Part shown: positions 17,910 to 26,032 of the stretch, in pieces
Layout: every line of letters begins with the position of its first letter
How positions within the stretch are numbered: position 1 is the first letter of the stretch
Assembly: GCF_024213555.1 (NCBI RefSeq)
Contig: NZ_JANAVO010000001.1
Span: 2,542,001-2,606,000 of the forward strand
DNA from: Allokutzneria sp. A3M-2-11 16
Lineage (GTDB): Bacteria; Actinomycetota; Actinomycetes; Mycobacteriales; Pseudonocardiaceae
Length of the DNA: 64,000 nucleotides
Direction of reading: 5' to 3'
Made by a program: the position numbers and the translations under genes
The notes under the pieces: model-generated
The model's database searches: none
Told to the model about the DNA's origin: nothing
The model's input: the letters and a program-made list of their open reading frames with translations, nothing else

Positions 17910-18704
17910 TCACCGCACCGGCACGAAGCGGACCCGGAAGATCTTCGGCCAGAGCTTCCCGGTGATCAGGAACTCGTCGGTGCCCGGTACGGCCGCGATG
18001 CCGTTGAGAACGTCGCTCGCCGCCCTGTCCTCCCGGCTGAGCAGCCCGGACGCGTCCACGGTAGCGGTCACCGCGCCGTTCGCCGGGTCGATCCGTACGA
18101 TCTCGTCCCGTTTCCAGAGGTTCGCCCAGACCGCGCCGCCAGCGCACTCCAGCTCGTTGATCTCCCGGACCGGCAGTCCGTCCCTGGTCACCTCGACCCG
18201 GCCCAGCTCGGCGAAGGTCGCGGGATCGCGCAGGGTCAGCGCGGAGCCGCCGTCGCTCATCACCAGCCGGAAGCCGTCCAGGCACAGCCCCCAGCCCTCC
18301 CCGGGATAGCTCACCCGGCGCAGTTCGCGCAGGTCGGAGCGGTTCCGCTCGATCGCGACGCCCTCCTGCCAGGTGAGCTGCCAGAGCCGGTCCCCGGTGA
18401 CCGTCACCCCCTCGCCGAACAGGTCGGGCAGCGGCACCTGGCGGCGGAGGGCCCCGGTCGCCGGGTCGAGCTCGCGCACGCTGGACTGCCCGGCGAGACC
18501 GGTCCCCTCGTAGAGCACGCCGTCGCGCAGCTCAAGGCCCTGCGTCCAGGCCGTGGCGTCGTGCGGGAGCGTGCCGAGGACCTGCACGCGAAGCCGCTCC
18601 GGGGCAGCTCGGCCGGGTGCATCGCCCTCGGTCAGCCACACCGTGCCGGCCACGACGGCCACCGCCGCGGCGACCGCGCCGTACCGCCACGTTCCGCCTC
18701 GCAT
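17910..18704 (-). CDS. Glutaminyl-peptide cyclotransferase (plant-type, beta-propeller)
   Basis: A 264-residue exported or membrane-anchored protein: a hydrophobic N-terminal helix (residues about 8-27), then repeated propeller blades. Family landmarks are AWTQGLELRDGVLYEGTG, VRELDPATGAL, WGLCLDGFRLVMSDG and ELECAGGAVWANLW, then LNGIAAVPGTDEFLITGK at the end. These enzymes cyclise N-terminal glutamine to pyroglutamate. ATG 18704 has a CAGGCT box ending 6 nt upstream, so a leaderless start is plausible. Divergent from DUF3027. Confidence 0.85.
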   Translation of the reverse strand: MRGGTWRYGAVAAAVAVVAGTVWLTEGDAPGRAAPERLRVQVLGTLPHDATAWTQGLELRDGVLYEGTGLAGQSSVRELDPATGALRRQVPLPDLFGEGVTVTGDRLWQLTWQEGVAIERNRSDLRELRRVSYPGEGWGLCLDGFRLVMSDGGSALTLRDPATFAELGRVEVTRDGLPVREINELECAGGAVWANLWKRDEIVRIDPANGAVTATVDASGLLSREDRAASDVLNGIAAVPGTDEFLITGKLWPKIFRVRFVPVR

Positions 18705-18762
18705 GCCGCCAGCCTGGCATGCCTGACGAGAGCCGCGCGGACATGCGGCACAATCGTCAACC

Positions 18763-19692
18763 GTGACGCCCACCTCCTCTCCTGCCAGCCATCATTCGGC
18801 GGATACCGACGACGCGGCGGCCACGCGACCGGCCGACGTCCTGGTCGAAGCGCGCGAGCTGGCCAGGAACGCGGCCGTCGAGGAGGCCGGCGGCGAGGTC
18901 GGCGCGCACGTCGGCGTCGAGGCGGAGGACGACGTCACCGCCACTCACCTGTTCGAGGCGGCGCACCCCGGCTACGGCGGCTGGCGCTGGGCGGTGACCG
19001 TCGCGGTCGTCGGCTCCGGCGAGCCGGTCACCGTCAGCGAGGTCGTGCTGCTGCCCGGCCCGTCGTCCCTCGTCGCGCCCGACTGGGTGCCGTGGAACCA
19101 GCGCGTCCGCGCGGGTGACCTCGGCCCCGGCGACCTGCTGCCGACCGCTCCCGACGACCCGCGCCTGGCCCCCGGCTACCTGCTCAACGACGATCCCGGT
19201 GAGCAGGAGGTCGCCTACGAGATCGGCCTCGGCCGCCCGCGCGTGCTCTCCCGAGAGGGCCGCCTCGACGCCGCCGACCGCTGGCACCGCGGCGAGTTCG
19301 GCCCGGCCAGCGATATGGCCAAGGCCGCGCCCGGCAACTGCGGCAACTGCGGGTTCTTCCTCCAGCTCCAGGGCTCGCTGAAGGCCGCGTTCGGGGTCTG
19401 CGCCAACGAGCTGGCCCCGGCGGACGGGCGCGTCGTGCACACCCAGTACGGCTGCGGCGCGCACTCCGAGGCCGAGGTCGACACCAGCTCCATCGTGCCG
19501 ATCTCCGAGGTCGTCTACGACGACTCCGTGCTGGATATCGACCACACGCCGCGCGGCGGGGAGCTGCCCTCGACCGAGACCGAGCCCGAGACCGAGCCGG
19601 AAGCCTCGACTGAAGCGGAGCCCGAGCCTCAGGCCGAGGACACGCCTGAACCCGAGGCCGAAGCCCCGGCTCCGCCAGCCACCGAGTCATGA
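18763..19692 (+). CDS. DUF3027 protein with cysteine (zinc-ribbon-like) motif
   Basis: A 309-residue protein of the actinobacterial DUF3027 family. The core (about 25-250) contains WVPWNQRVRAGDLGPGDLLP and a cysteine cluster, NCGNCGFF ... VCANE ... YGCGAH, spaced like a metal-binding ribbon. The last about 50 residues are an acidic Glu/Pro/Thr repeat, likely disordered. It overlaps the following sacsin-like ATPase gene by ATGA, so both are made together; the pairing is conserved in actinobacteria as I recall. The function is unknown. Confidence 0.83.
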   Translation: MTPTSSPASHHSADTDDAAATRPADVLVEARELARNAAVEEAGGEVGAHVGVEAEDDVTATHLFEAAHPGYGGWRWAVTVAVVGSGEPVTVSEVVLLPGPSSLVAPDWVPWNQRVRAGDLGPGDLLPTAPDDPRLAPGYLLNDDPGEQEVAYEIGLGRPRVLSREGRLDAADRWHRGEFGPASDMAKAAPGNCGNCGFFLQLQGSLKAAFGVCANELAPADGRVVHTQYGCGAHSEAEVDTSSIVPISEVVYDDSVLDIDHTPRGGELPSTETEPETEPEASTEAEPEPQAEDTPEPEAEAPAPPATES

Positions 19693-22616
19693 GCACCGAC
19701 CCCTTCGGCACCGCCGCGCTGCGGCAGGCGGTGCTGGACGCCTGGCGCGCCTCGCCGACCCGCTTCCGCGAGGACGCCAACGCCGAGGAGGACCTGCGCT
19801 ACGGCGGCTACCGCGACCGGCTGCTCGTCGAGCTGGCGCAGAACGCCGCGGACGCGGCTGGCGGTGGCGGCAGGCTGCGGTTGTCCATTGTGGACGGTGA
19901 GCTGCGTGCGGCGAACACCGGCGAACCGCTGACCGCCCAGGGCGTCGCGGCGCTGGCCTCGCTGCGCGCCTCGCCCAAGCGCGACGTCAACCGGGTCGGC
20001 CGGTTCGGCGTCGGCTTCTCCGCGGTGCTCGCGGTGACCGACGAGCCCAGGGTCGTCTCGGCCACCGGCGGCATCGCGTTCTCCGCCGACCACACCCGCT
20101 CGGTGAGCGCGGAGCTGCCCACCGTCGCCGAGGCGCTGGCCGAGCGCGGGGGCGCGGTGCCGGTGCTGCGACTCGTCTGGCCGGTCGAGGCGGACGAGCC
20201 CGGTGTGCCGGAGGGCTTCACCACCGAGGTCCGGCTGCCGCTGCGCGCGGACATCGATGCCGACGAGGTGATCAAGGGCTTCGCCGCCGAGGCGGAGGAC
20301 CTGCTGCTCGCGCTGCCGGGCCTGGCCGAGGTGGAGGTCGACGGCCGGAGGTGGCGCCGCGAGGACCTGCCGGACGGCAACCTCCGCGTGCACGGCGACA
20401 CCGGCACGACGACCTGGCACGTGCACCGCAGGGACGGCAGGCTCGGCGAGGACGACCTGCACGGGCTCGGCGCGGAGGCCCGGCTCCGTCCTGAGTGGAC
20501 GGTCTGCTGGGCGGTGCAGCTCGACGCGGCCGGGGTGCCGAAGCCGCTGGCCCAGGACGTCCTGCACACGCCGACGCCGACCGATGAGCGGATGTCGTTG
20601 CCCGCGCGGTTGCTGGCGACGCTGCCGGTCGAGCCGTCGCGGCGGAGGCTGATGGCGGGTCCCGCCGCCGATCGCGTGCTCGCCGCGGCAGCGGAGTGCT
20701 ACCCGGAACTGCTGCTGACCCTGCCGGTGGAGCACCGCACCGCCCTGGTGCCGCTGCCCGGCTTCCCACTGTCCGATGTGGACGGAACACTGCGTGACGC
20801 GGTGCTCGCCGCGTTGCGCTCGGTCCCGTGGCTGACCTCGGTCGCCGACGAGGAGGTCGCGCCGTCGCGGGCGCGCGTGCTGGACCGGCCGTCCGCCGAG
20901 CTGGCCGAACTGCTCACCGACGTGCTGCCGAACCTGCTCCCGGCGGAGTTCGCGCAGGTCTCGCACGCGAAGGCGTTACAGGCCCTCGGTGTGCCGCGCG
21001 TGCTGCTGGCCGAGCTGGTCGAGGCGGTCACCGGGCTCGATCGCGCGCCTGAGTGGTGGAAACGGCTCTACGAAGCGGTTTTCGCGTTGCTGGAGGCCGA
21101 TCCGAGGGCCAGCGAGGAACTTGCCGCGCTGCCCGTTCCGCTGACGGATGGCCGCACCGCGATCGGTCCGCGTGGCACCCTCGTCCTGGACACCGATCTG
21201 TCCACTGTGGACGCTCTGGGACTTCGGTTGGTGCACCCGGAAGCGGTGCACCCGTTGCTGGAGCGCCTCGGTGCCGGACGGGCCGGGGTGGACGAACTCC
21301 TTGACGCACCGGAACTCCGCGCGTCCGTCGAGCGCAGCGTCGCCGACGCGGAGGCCGGGCTCGACCTCGACGTGGACGCGCTGGCCGATGCCGTGCTGCG
21401 GCTCGTCGAGCGGGCCGGTTCCCGCGACTGGCTGGGCGCGCTCGCGCTTCGCGACGGCGACGGCGAGATCCACCGCGCCGACGAGCTGCTGCTGCCCAGT
21501 TCCCCGCTGCTCGACATCTTTGAGGAGGACGCGCCCCTCGGTGTGCTCGCCGCGGACCTGGCCGGGAAGTGGCCTGCTGAGACGCTGCGCGCGGTGGGCG
21601 TGCTCGACGGGTTCACCGTGCTCGTCGACCCGGCGCCGACCGGGCCCGACCACCGGCTCGCCGACGAAGCGGCCTGGTGGGAGGAGATCGACGGCGACGC
21701 GAACCCACCCGCCGAGCTGCGCGCGGTCCGCGACCTCGACCTGGTCGCCGACGACGCGTGGCCCGCGGCGCTGCGGTTGCTCGCGGAGGACCCGGACACC
21801 TGGCGGGCGCTGACCCAGCCCAACGGCTACACCGGCTGGTGGCTGACCCGCTACGCGCTGCTCGACGGACTTCCGCCGACGCACTGGCGGCTGCCGGAGG
21901 CCGACGACCTGGCCGGGCTCTACGAGGTGGTGCCCGCTGAAGAGCTGTCCGAGGAACTGTTGGTGCTGCTCGGCGTCCGCTCCGGCCTGTCGGTGGACGA
22001 TGCCTTCGACGCCGAAGATCTCCTTGCGCGCCTTGGGGATTCGGAGCGGTTGGTGCGCGACGGCACGATGCTCCGCGCGCACTCGGTGCTCGCCGCCGCC
22101 GTTGCGGACGGCATGGTCGAACCGTCCGATGTGGACGTTCCCGAGTTCGTCCGCGCGCTCACCGGCGAGGTCGTCTCCACCGAGTACGCCGTGGTGCTCG
22201 ACGGCCCGTGGCTGCTGCCCGTGCTGGACGCGGACACCCTCGTCGGCGGTGGCACGCCCGAGGTGCTGGCCGACCTGCTCGACCTCCCGCTGGCGTCGGA
22301 CTACGCGCAGGCGTCGGTGGTCAGCACCGGCGTCGAGCAGCCCTGGGCCGACCTGGACGGCGTCGTCGAGGCGTGCGACCTCATCGGCGTCCCGTTCCCG
22401 GACGGCTCCGTCGTGCTGCACGACCGCCTCGTGGTGCGTGTCCGCGACGAGGAGCACGAGGCGCAGTGGTGGCGCGACGACTCCGGCCTCTTGCACACCA
22501 CCGACTCTCCGACCGGCCTCGGCCGCGCCCTGGCGCACGTCCTGGCGCGCTGGCCGCAACGCCACCAGCTCACCGCGCTCCTAGCGTCCCCCACCGCCAC
22601 GACCCACCTGGCGTAG
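19689..22616 (+). CDS. Sacsin/Hsp90-like GHKL ATPase-domain protein
   Basis: A 975-residue protein. The first about 200 residues form a GHKL ATP-binding domain: N-box LLVELAQNAADA (E48, N52), a degenerate G1 near AANTGEPLT and G2 loop GRFGVGFSA (104-112). Such domains occur in Hsp90, MutL and sacsin. No canonical Hsp90 middle or C-terminal domain is evident; the remaining about 770 residues are acidic, leucine-rich and look helical. Databases often label homologues molecular chaperone Hsp90, but sacsin-like is the safer name. Translation is coupled to DUF3027 (ATGA). Confidence 0.82.
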   Translation: MSTDPFGTAALRQAVLDAWRASPTRFREDANAEEDLRYGGYRDRLLVELAQNAADAAGGGGRLRLSIVDGELRAANTGEPLTAQGVAALASLRASPKRDVNRVGRFGVGFSAVLAVTDEPRVVSATGGIAFSADHTRSVSAELPTVAEALAERGGAVPVLRLVWPVEADEPGVPEGFTTEVRLPLRADIDADEVIKGFAAEAEDLLLALPGLAEVEVDGRRWRREDLPDGNLRVHGDTGTTTWHVHRRDGRLGEDDLHGLGAEARLRPEWTVCWAVQLDAAGVPKPLAQDVLHTPTPTDERMSLPARLLATLPVEPSRRRLMAGPAADRVLAAAAECYPELLLTLPVEHRTALVPLPGFPLSDVDGTLRDAVLAALRSVPWLTSVADEEVAPSRARVLDRPSAELAELLTDVLPNLLPAEFAQVSHAKALQALGVPRVLLAELVEAVTGLDRAPEWWKRLYEAVFALLEADPRASEELAALPVPLTDGRTAIGPRGTLVLDTDLSTVDALGLRLVHPEAVHPLLERLGAGRAGVDELLDAPELRASVERSVADAEAGLDLDVDALADAVLRLVERAGSRDWLGALALRDGDGEIHRADELLLPSSPLLDIFEEDAPLGVLAADLAGKWPAETLRAVGVLDGFTVLVDPAPTGPDHRLADEAAWWEEIDGDANPPAELRAVRDLDLVADDAWPAALRLLAEDPDTWRALTQPNGYTGWWLTRYALLDGLPPTHWRLPEADDLAGLYEVVPAEELSEELLVLLGVRSGLSVDDAFDAEDLLARLGDSERLVRDGTMLRAHSVLAAAVADGMVEPSDVDVPEFVRALTGEVVSTEYAVVLDGPWLLPVLDADTLVGGGTPEVLADLLDLPLASDYAQASVVSTGVEQPWADLDGVVEACDLIGVPFPDGSVVLHDRLVVRVRDEEHEAQWWRDDSGLLHTTDSPTGLGRALAHVLARWPQRHQLTALLASPTATTHLA

Positions 22617-22657
22617 CCCGAAGCCCCTCAATGACTCATTCAGCCCGAAAGCGGGGG

Positions 22658-22954
22658 TTAGAGGCCGTCGCCGTGTTGGGCGGTGCGGGAACCGCGGCGG
22701 GCCGCGCGGCGCTGCCACACGATGATCGACCAGCCGATGAGGCCGAGCAGGCCGCCGCAGAGCGTGGTCCACACCCAGACCCAGTCGCCGGTCGCGAAGG
22801 CCGTCCGCAGCACCAGCAGCACCGCGAACGCCGCGAACCACAACGCGGTGCCCGTCGCGATCAGCGGGACCGGGTCGGCGAGGGCACGGGGCAGCGGCGG
22901 GGGTGCGGGACTTTCCGCACTCGTAACCTGACCGCGTTCGCTCTTCTCCGCCAC
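22658..22954 (-). CDS. DUF2530 small two-TM membrane protein
   Basis: A 98-residue protein with two transmembrane helices (PLIATGTALWFAAFAVLLVL and WVWTTLCGGLLGLIGWSIIV) and a basic C-terminal tail (WQRRAARRGSRTA). This matches the actinobacterial DUF2530 family, function unknown. GTG 22954 is the first reasonable start. It is convergent with the sacsin-like gene and divergent from the purine permease, with only 43 bp between the two starts. Confidence 0.78.
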   Translation of the reverse strand: MAEKSERGQVTSAESPAPPPLPRALADPVPLIATGTALWFAAFAVLLVLRTAFATGDWVWVWTTLCGGLLGLIGWSIIVWQRRAARRGSRTAQHGDGL

Positions 22955-22997
22955 ATCCGGCAGGCTACCGGCCGAAACACGGCGGCAGGGAGTGCAC

Positions 22998-24446
22998 ATG
23001 GGCGCAGGCAGGCTGGACCGTTACTTCAAGATCAGCGAGCGCGGGTCCACGGTGGGCCGCGAGGTCCGCGGTGGACTGGTCACGTTCGTCACGATGGCCT
23101 ACATCGTGGTGCTCAACCCGCTGATCATGGGCAGCTTCGCCGCCGCCGACGCGGGCGCCAAGCGGGACGTGCTCGGCAACATCCTCCCTGTCCCGCAGGT
23201 CGCCGCGGTGACCGCGCTGGTCGCGGGCGTGATGACCATCCTCTTCGGACTGATCGCGAACTACCCGTTCGCCATCGCCACCGGGCTCGGCATCAACAGC
23301 CTGGTCGCGGTCACCCTGGCGCCGCAGATGACCTGGCCGGAGGCGATGGGCCTGGTCCTGGTCAACGGCATCGTGGTGCTGGTGCTCGTGCTGACGGGTT
23401 TCCGCACCGCGGTCTTCAACTCCGTCCCGCCGGAGCTCAAGGCGGCGATCGCCGTCGGCATCGGCCTGTTCATCTGCCTGATCGGCTTCGTCGACGCCGG
23501 GTTCGTCCGCCGCCTGCCCGACGACGCCAAGACGACCGTGCCGGTGGGGCTGGGCATCAACGGCTCCATCGCGTCCTGGCCGACCTTCGTCTTCGTGTTC
23601 GGGCTGCTGCTCACCGGGGTCCTGGTGGCGCGCAAGGTCCGCGGCGCGATCCTGATCGGCGTGCTCGGCAGCACCGCGATGGCGATGGTCGTCGAGGCGA
23701 TCTTCAAGGCGGGGCCGTCCAAGGGCACCGATCCCAGGGGCTGGAGCCTGGGTTACCCGGGCCTGCCCGAGCAGTTCTTCGGCCTGCCGGACCTGTCCCT
23801 GGTCGGTGACGTCTCCTTCGGCGCGTGGTGGCGGCTGCCCGCGATCACCGTGGCGCTGCTGGTGTTCACCCTGGTGCTGACCGACTTCTTCGACACCATC
23901 GGCACGATGACCGGCCTGGCGAAGGAGGCGGACCTGCTCGACAAGGACGGTCAGCTGCCCGGCACCGGCAAGGCGCTGTTCGTCGACGGCGCGAGCGCGG
24001 TCGCGGGCGGCCTGGCCTCCTCCTCGTCGAACACGGTCTACATCGAGTCCGCGGCGGGCATCGCGGAGGGCGCGCGCACGGGCCTGGCGAACGTGGTCAC
24101 CGGCCTGCTCTTCCTGGCCGCGATGTTCTTCACCCCGCTCTACCAGGTGATCCCGGTCGAGGCGGCCGCGCCCGCGCTGGTGATCGTCGGCGCGCTGATG
24201 GTCAGCCAGGTGCGGGAGATCGACTTCTCCGACTTCACCGTCGCGCTGCCCGCGTTCCTGACGATCGTGGTCATGCCGTTCACCTACTCCATCGCCAACG
24301 GCATCGGCGCGGGGTTCATCAGCTACGTGCTGCTCCAGGTGGTCACCGGCAAGGCGCGGAAGGTGCACCCGCTGATGTGGGTCGTCTCGGTCGCGTTCAT
24401 CGCGTACTTCGGGGTGGGCCCGCTTCGCGCGGCGCTCGGCATCTGA
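22998..24446 (+). CDS. NCS2-family purine/xanthine permease (AzgA type)
   Basis: A 482-residue membrane permease with about 12-14 helices. Characteristic segments are the start LDRYFKISERGSTVGREVRGG, GLGINSLVAVTLAP, DFFDTIGTMTGLAKEA and SSSNTVYIESAAGIAEGARTG, all typical of guanine/hypoxanthine/adenine permeases that import nucleobases with protons. ATG 22998 is preceded by GGCAGGGAG; a GTG six bases earlier is also in frame. No purine riboswitch is visible in the short leader. Confidence 0.9.
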   Translation: MGAGRLDRYFKISERGSTVGREVRGGLVTFVTMAYIVVLNPLIMGSFAAADAGAKRDVLGNILPVPQVAAVTALVAGVMTILFGLIANYPFAIATGLGINSLVAVTLAPQMTWPEAMGLVLVNGIVVLVLVLTGFRTAVFNSVPPELKAAIAVGIGLFICLIGFVDAGFVRRLPDDAKTTVPVGLGINGSIASWPTFVFVFGLLLTGVLVARKVRGAILIGVLGSTAMAMVVEAIFKAGPSKGTDPRGWSLGYPGLPEQFFGLPDLSLVGDVSFGAWWRLPAITVALLVFTLVLTDFFDTIGTMTGLAKEADLLDKDGQLPGTGKALFVDGASAVAGGLASSSSNTVYIESAAGIAEGARTGLANVVTGLLFLAAMFFTPLYQVIPVEAAAPALVIVGALMVSQVREIDFSDFTVALPAFLTIVVMPFTYSIANGIGAGFISYVLLQVVTGKARKVHPLMWVVSVAFIAYFGVGPLRAALGI

Positions 24447-24469
24447 CCCGGCCGGGGTGTGCTGCTGTT

Positions 24470-24507
24470 AGCGGTGATCATCGGCGGGGTTCGTGGTACT
24501 TGAAGAC
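24470..24507. repeat. Half copy of hairpin repeat family 1 (copy C)
   Basis: The stretch GCGGTGATC...GGGGTTCGTGGTACTTGAAGAC (written in part) matches the right arm of the elements at 12490-12600 and 62071-62209, including the terminal ACTTGAAGAC (24498-24507). The left arm is absent. It follows the purine permease stop, between co-directional genes. Confidence 0.7.
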
Positions 24508-24579
24508 GGGTGAGCGGCCCGCCCACTGCCGGGTGACTCGCGTGGCTGGGCGTGGGTGCGGCGCCTAGCCTCGGAAGTC

Positions 24580-25575
24580 GTGGGGATCAACAAGCTCTGG
24601 CGGCTCCTGCCCTGTGCTGCGGTGATCGCGACGTTCTCGCTCCCGGCCGAAGCGGTCCCGCAGCCCCCGCCACCCGGTCCCGTGCTGCACACCCCGGCGT
24701 CGGCGCTGAACACCGCGCTGTCCTGCGGCGGTGACGTCGACGACTCCGGGACCGCGAAGCCGGTGCTGCTCGTGCACGGCACCGGGCTGAGCGCGGCGGA
24801 GACGTGGGACTGGGGCTACCGCCGCGCGCTGGGCTCGCTGAACCGCCCGGTGTGCGTGCTCGACCTGCCCGGCAAGGCCATGGACGACATGCAGGACGCC
24901 GCCGAGTACGTCGTGCACGCGATCCGCACGGTCGCCGCGCGCAGCGGCAACAAGGTGTCGGTGGTGGGCTACGACCAGGGTGGAGTGCTCGCGTTGTGGG
25001 CGCTGCGGTTCTGGCCGGACATTCGGTCCACTGTGGACGATTACGTCGGACTCGGCGTGCCGTACCGGGGATCGCGCGCGGCGGCGGAGCACTGCGTCCG
25101 CAACCCGCTGTGCCAGCCCGCGGTGCGCCAGCTGCACCCGGAGTCGCAGCTGATCCGCAACGTCAACCTCGGCCAGCTGCCGCCGGGGCCGTCCTACACC
25201 TCGATCCACACCCTGTTCGACGAGCTGGTGACGCCGCAGCCGACCGCGAGCCTGCTGCCGGAGGCCACCAACATCGCGACGCAGGTGTTCTGCCCGTTGC
25301 GGCACACCGGCCACCTGACGCTGCTGGCCGACGCCGTCGGCTACGCGCTGGCGGTCGACGCGCTGGAGCACGCGGGGGCCGCCGATCCGCGCCGGATCTC
25401 GCCCTTCCTCTGCGGTGAACGGGCGCTGCCCGGGGCCGATCTGGTGGCGATGGCGACCAGCCTGCCGCTGCTGCGGCCGGGCGAGCTGTTCGACGTCGTG
25501 GGTGGCCAGGCGAGGGAAACCGAGCCGCCGCTGCGTTGCTACGTCGGAGGGACCTGCGCTCCGTCCGCGAGATAG
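24580..25575 (+). CDS. Secreted alpha/beta-hydrolase of the lipase type with Asp at the nucleophile position
   Basis: A 331-residue secreted protein: hydrophobic signal segment WRLLPCAAVIATFSLPAEA, then an alpha/beta-hydrolase fold resembling actinobacterial class-2/CalB-like lipases (PVLLVHGTG oxyanion region, LPGKAMDDMQDAAEYV). The nucleophile elbow reads VVGYDQGG, so the expected serine of G-x-S-x-G is aspartate 132; the DNA codon is GAC. The acid (D214 in TLFDELVTP) and a histidine (H242 or H245 in RHTGHLTLL) remain. It may be a hydrolase with an Asp nucleophile or a non-enzymatic binder. GTG 24580 follows a TAGCCT box by 8 nt; GTG 24556 is an alternative start. Confidence 0.8.
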   Translation: MGINKLWRLLPCAAVIATFSLPAEAVPQPPPPGPVLHTPASALNTALSCGGDVDDSGTAKPVLLVHGTGLSAAETWDWGYRRALGSLNRPVCVLDLPGKAMDDMQDAAEYVVHAIRTVAARSGNKVSVVGYDQGGVLALWALRFWPDIRSTVDDYVGLGVPYRGSRAAAEHCVRNPLCQPAVRQLHPESQLIRNVNLGQLPPGPSYTSIHTLFDELVTPQPTASLLPEATNIATQVFCPLRHTGHLTLLADAVGYALAVDALEHAGAADPRRISPFLCGERALPGADLVAMATSLPLLRPGELFDVVGGQARETEPPLRCYVGGTCAPSAR

Positions 25576-25592
25576 TGAGGTATGCTAAGGAC

Positions 25593-26027
25593 ATGTCGGA
25601 GTCCGAACCGGGTGAGCCCAACCTGGCCAGCCGCCTGAGGCTGTCCGTCGTCCGGCTCAACCGCAGGCTCCGCGCCCAGCGCAGCGACTCCTCGGTCTCG
25701 CTGACCCAGCTCTCCGCGTTGTCCAGCCTGCACAAGGGCGGGCCGTTGACCCCGGGCGAGCTGGCGGCGCGGGAAGGCGTCCAGCCCCCGTCCATGACCA
25801 GGGTGATCGCCGCGCTGGAGGAACACGGGTACGCGACGCGGTCGCCGCACCCCACCGACGGCAGGCAGGCGATCGTCGACCTGACCGAGTCGGGCCGGAC
25901 CTTCATCAAGGCCGAGGTCTGCGCGCGCGAGCGCTGGCTGGACAAGCGGCTCGCGGAACTGGACGAGTCCGAACGGGAGGTTCTCTCCCGCGCGGCCGAG
26001 ATCATCGACAGGATGGCGGGGCAGTAA
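25593..26027 (+). CDS. MarR-family regulator paired with MFS exporter
   Basis: A 144-residue MarR protein: SLTQLSALSSLHKGGPLTPG, recognition helix VQPPSMTRVIAALEEHGYAT and wing HPTDGRQAIVDLTESG. A TATGCT box (25581-25586) ends 6 nt before ATG 25593, indicating a leaderless transcript, so the AAGGA next to the start is probably not a true ribosome site. The next gene starts 5 bp after its stop and encodes an MFS exporter, the common regulator-pump pairing. Confidence 0.87.
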   Translation: MSESEPGEPNLASRLRLSVVRLNRRLRAQRSDSSVSLTQLSALSSLHKGGPLTPGELAAREGVQPPSMTRVIAALEEHGYATRSPHPTDGRQAIVDLTESGRTFIKAEVCARERWLDKRLAELDESEREVLSRAAEIIDRMAGQ

Positions 26028-26032
26028 ACGAA

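Noticed and set aside
15508-18309. A plus-strand open frame of over 900 codons
   Set aside because: Antisense to DUF2771, MFS and cyclotransferase genes; low-complexity Arg/Gln/His composition with no domain.
25571-25592. GAGGTATGCTAAGG before the MarR gene as an IdeR box
   Set aside because: Spacing of the half sites is off by one base and the right half does not match; TATGCT is a plausible -10 box.
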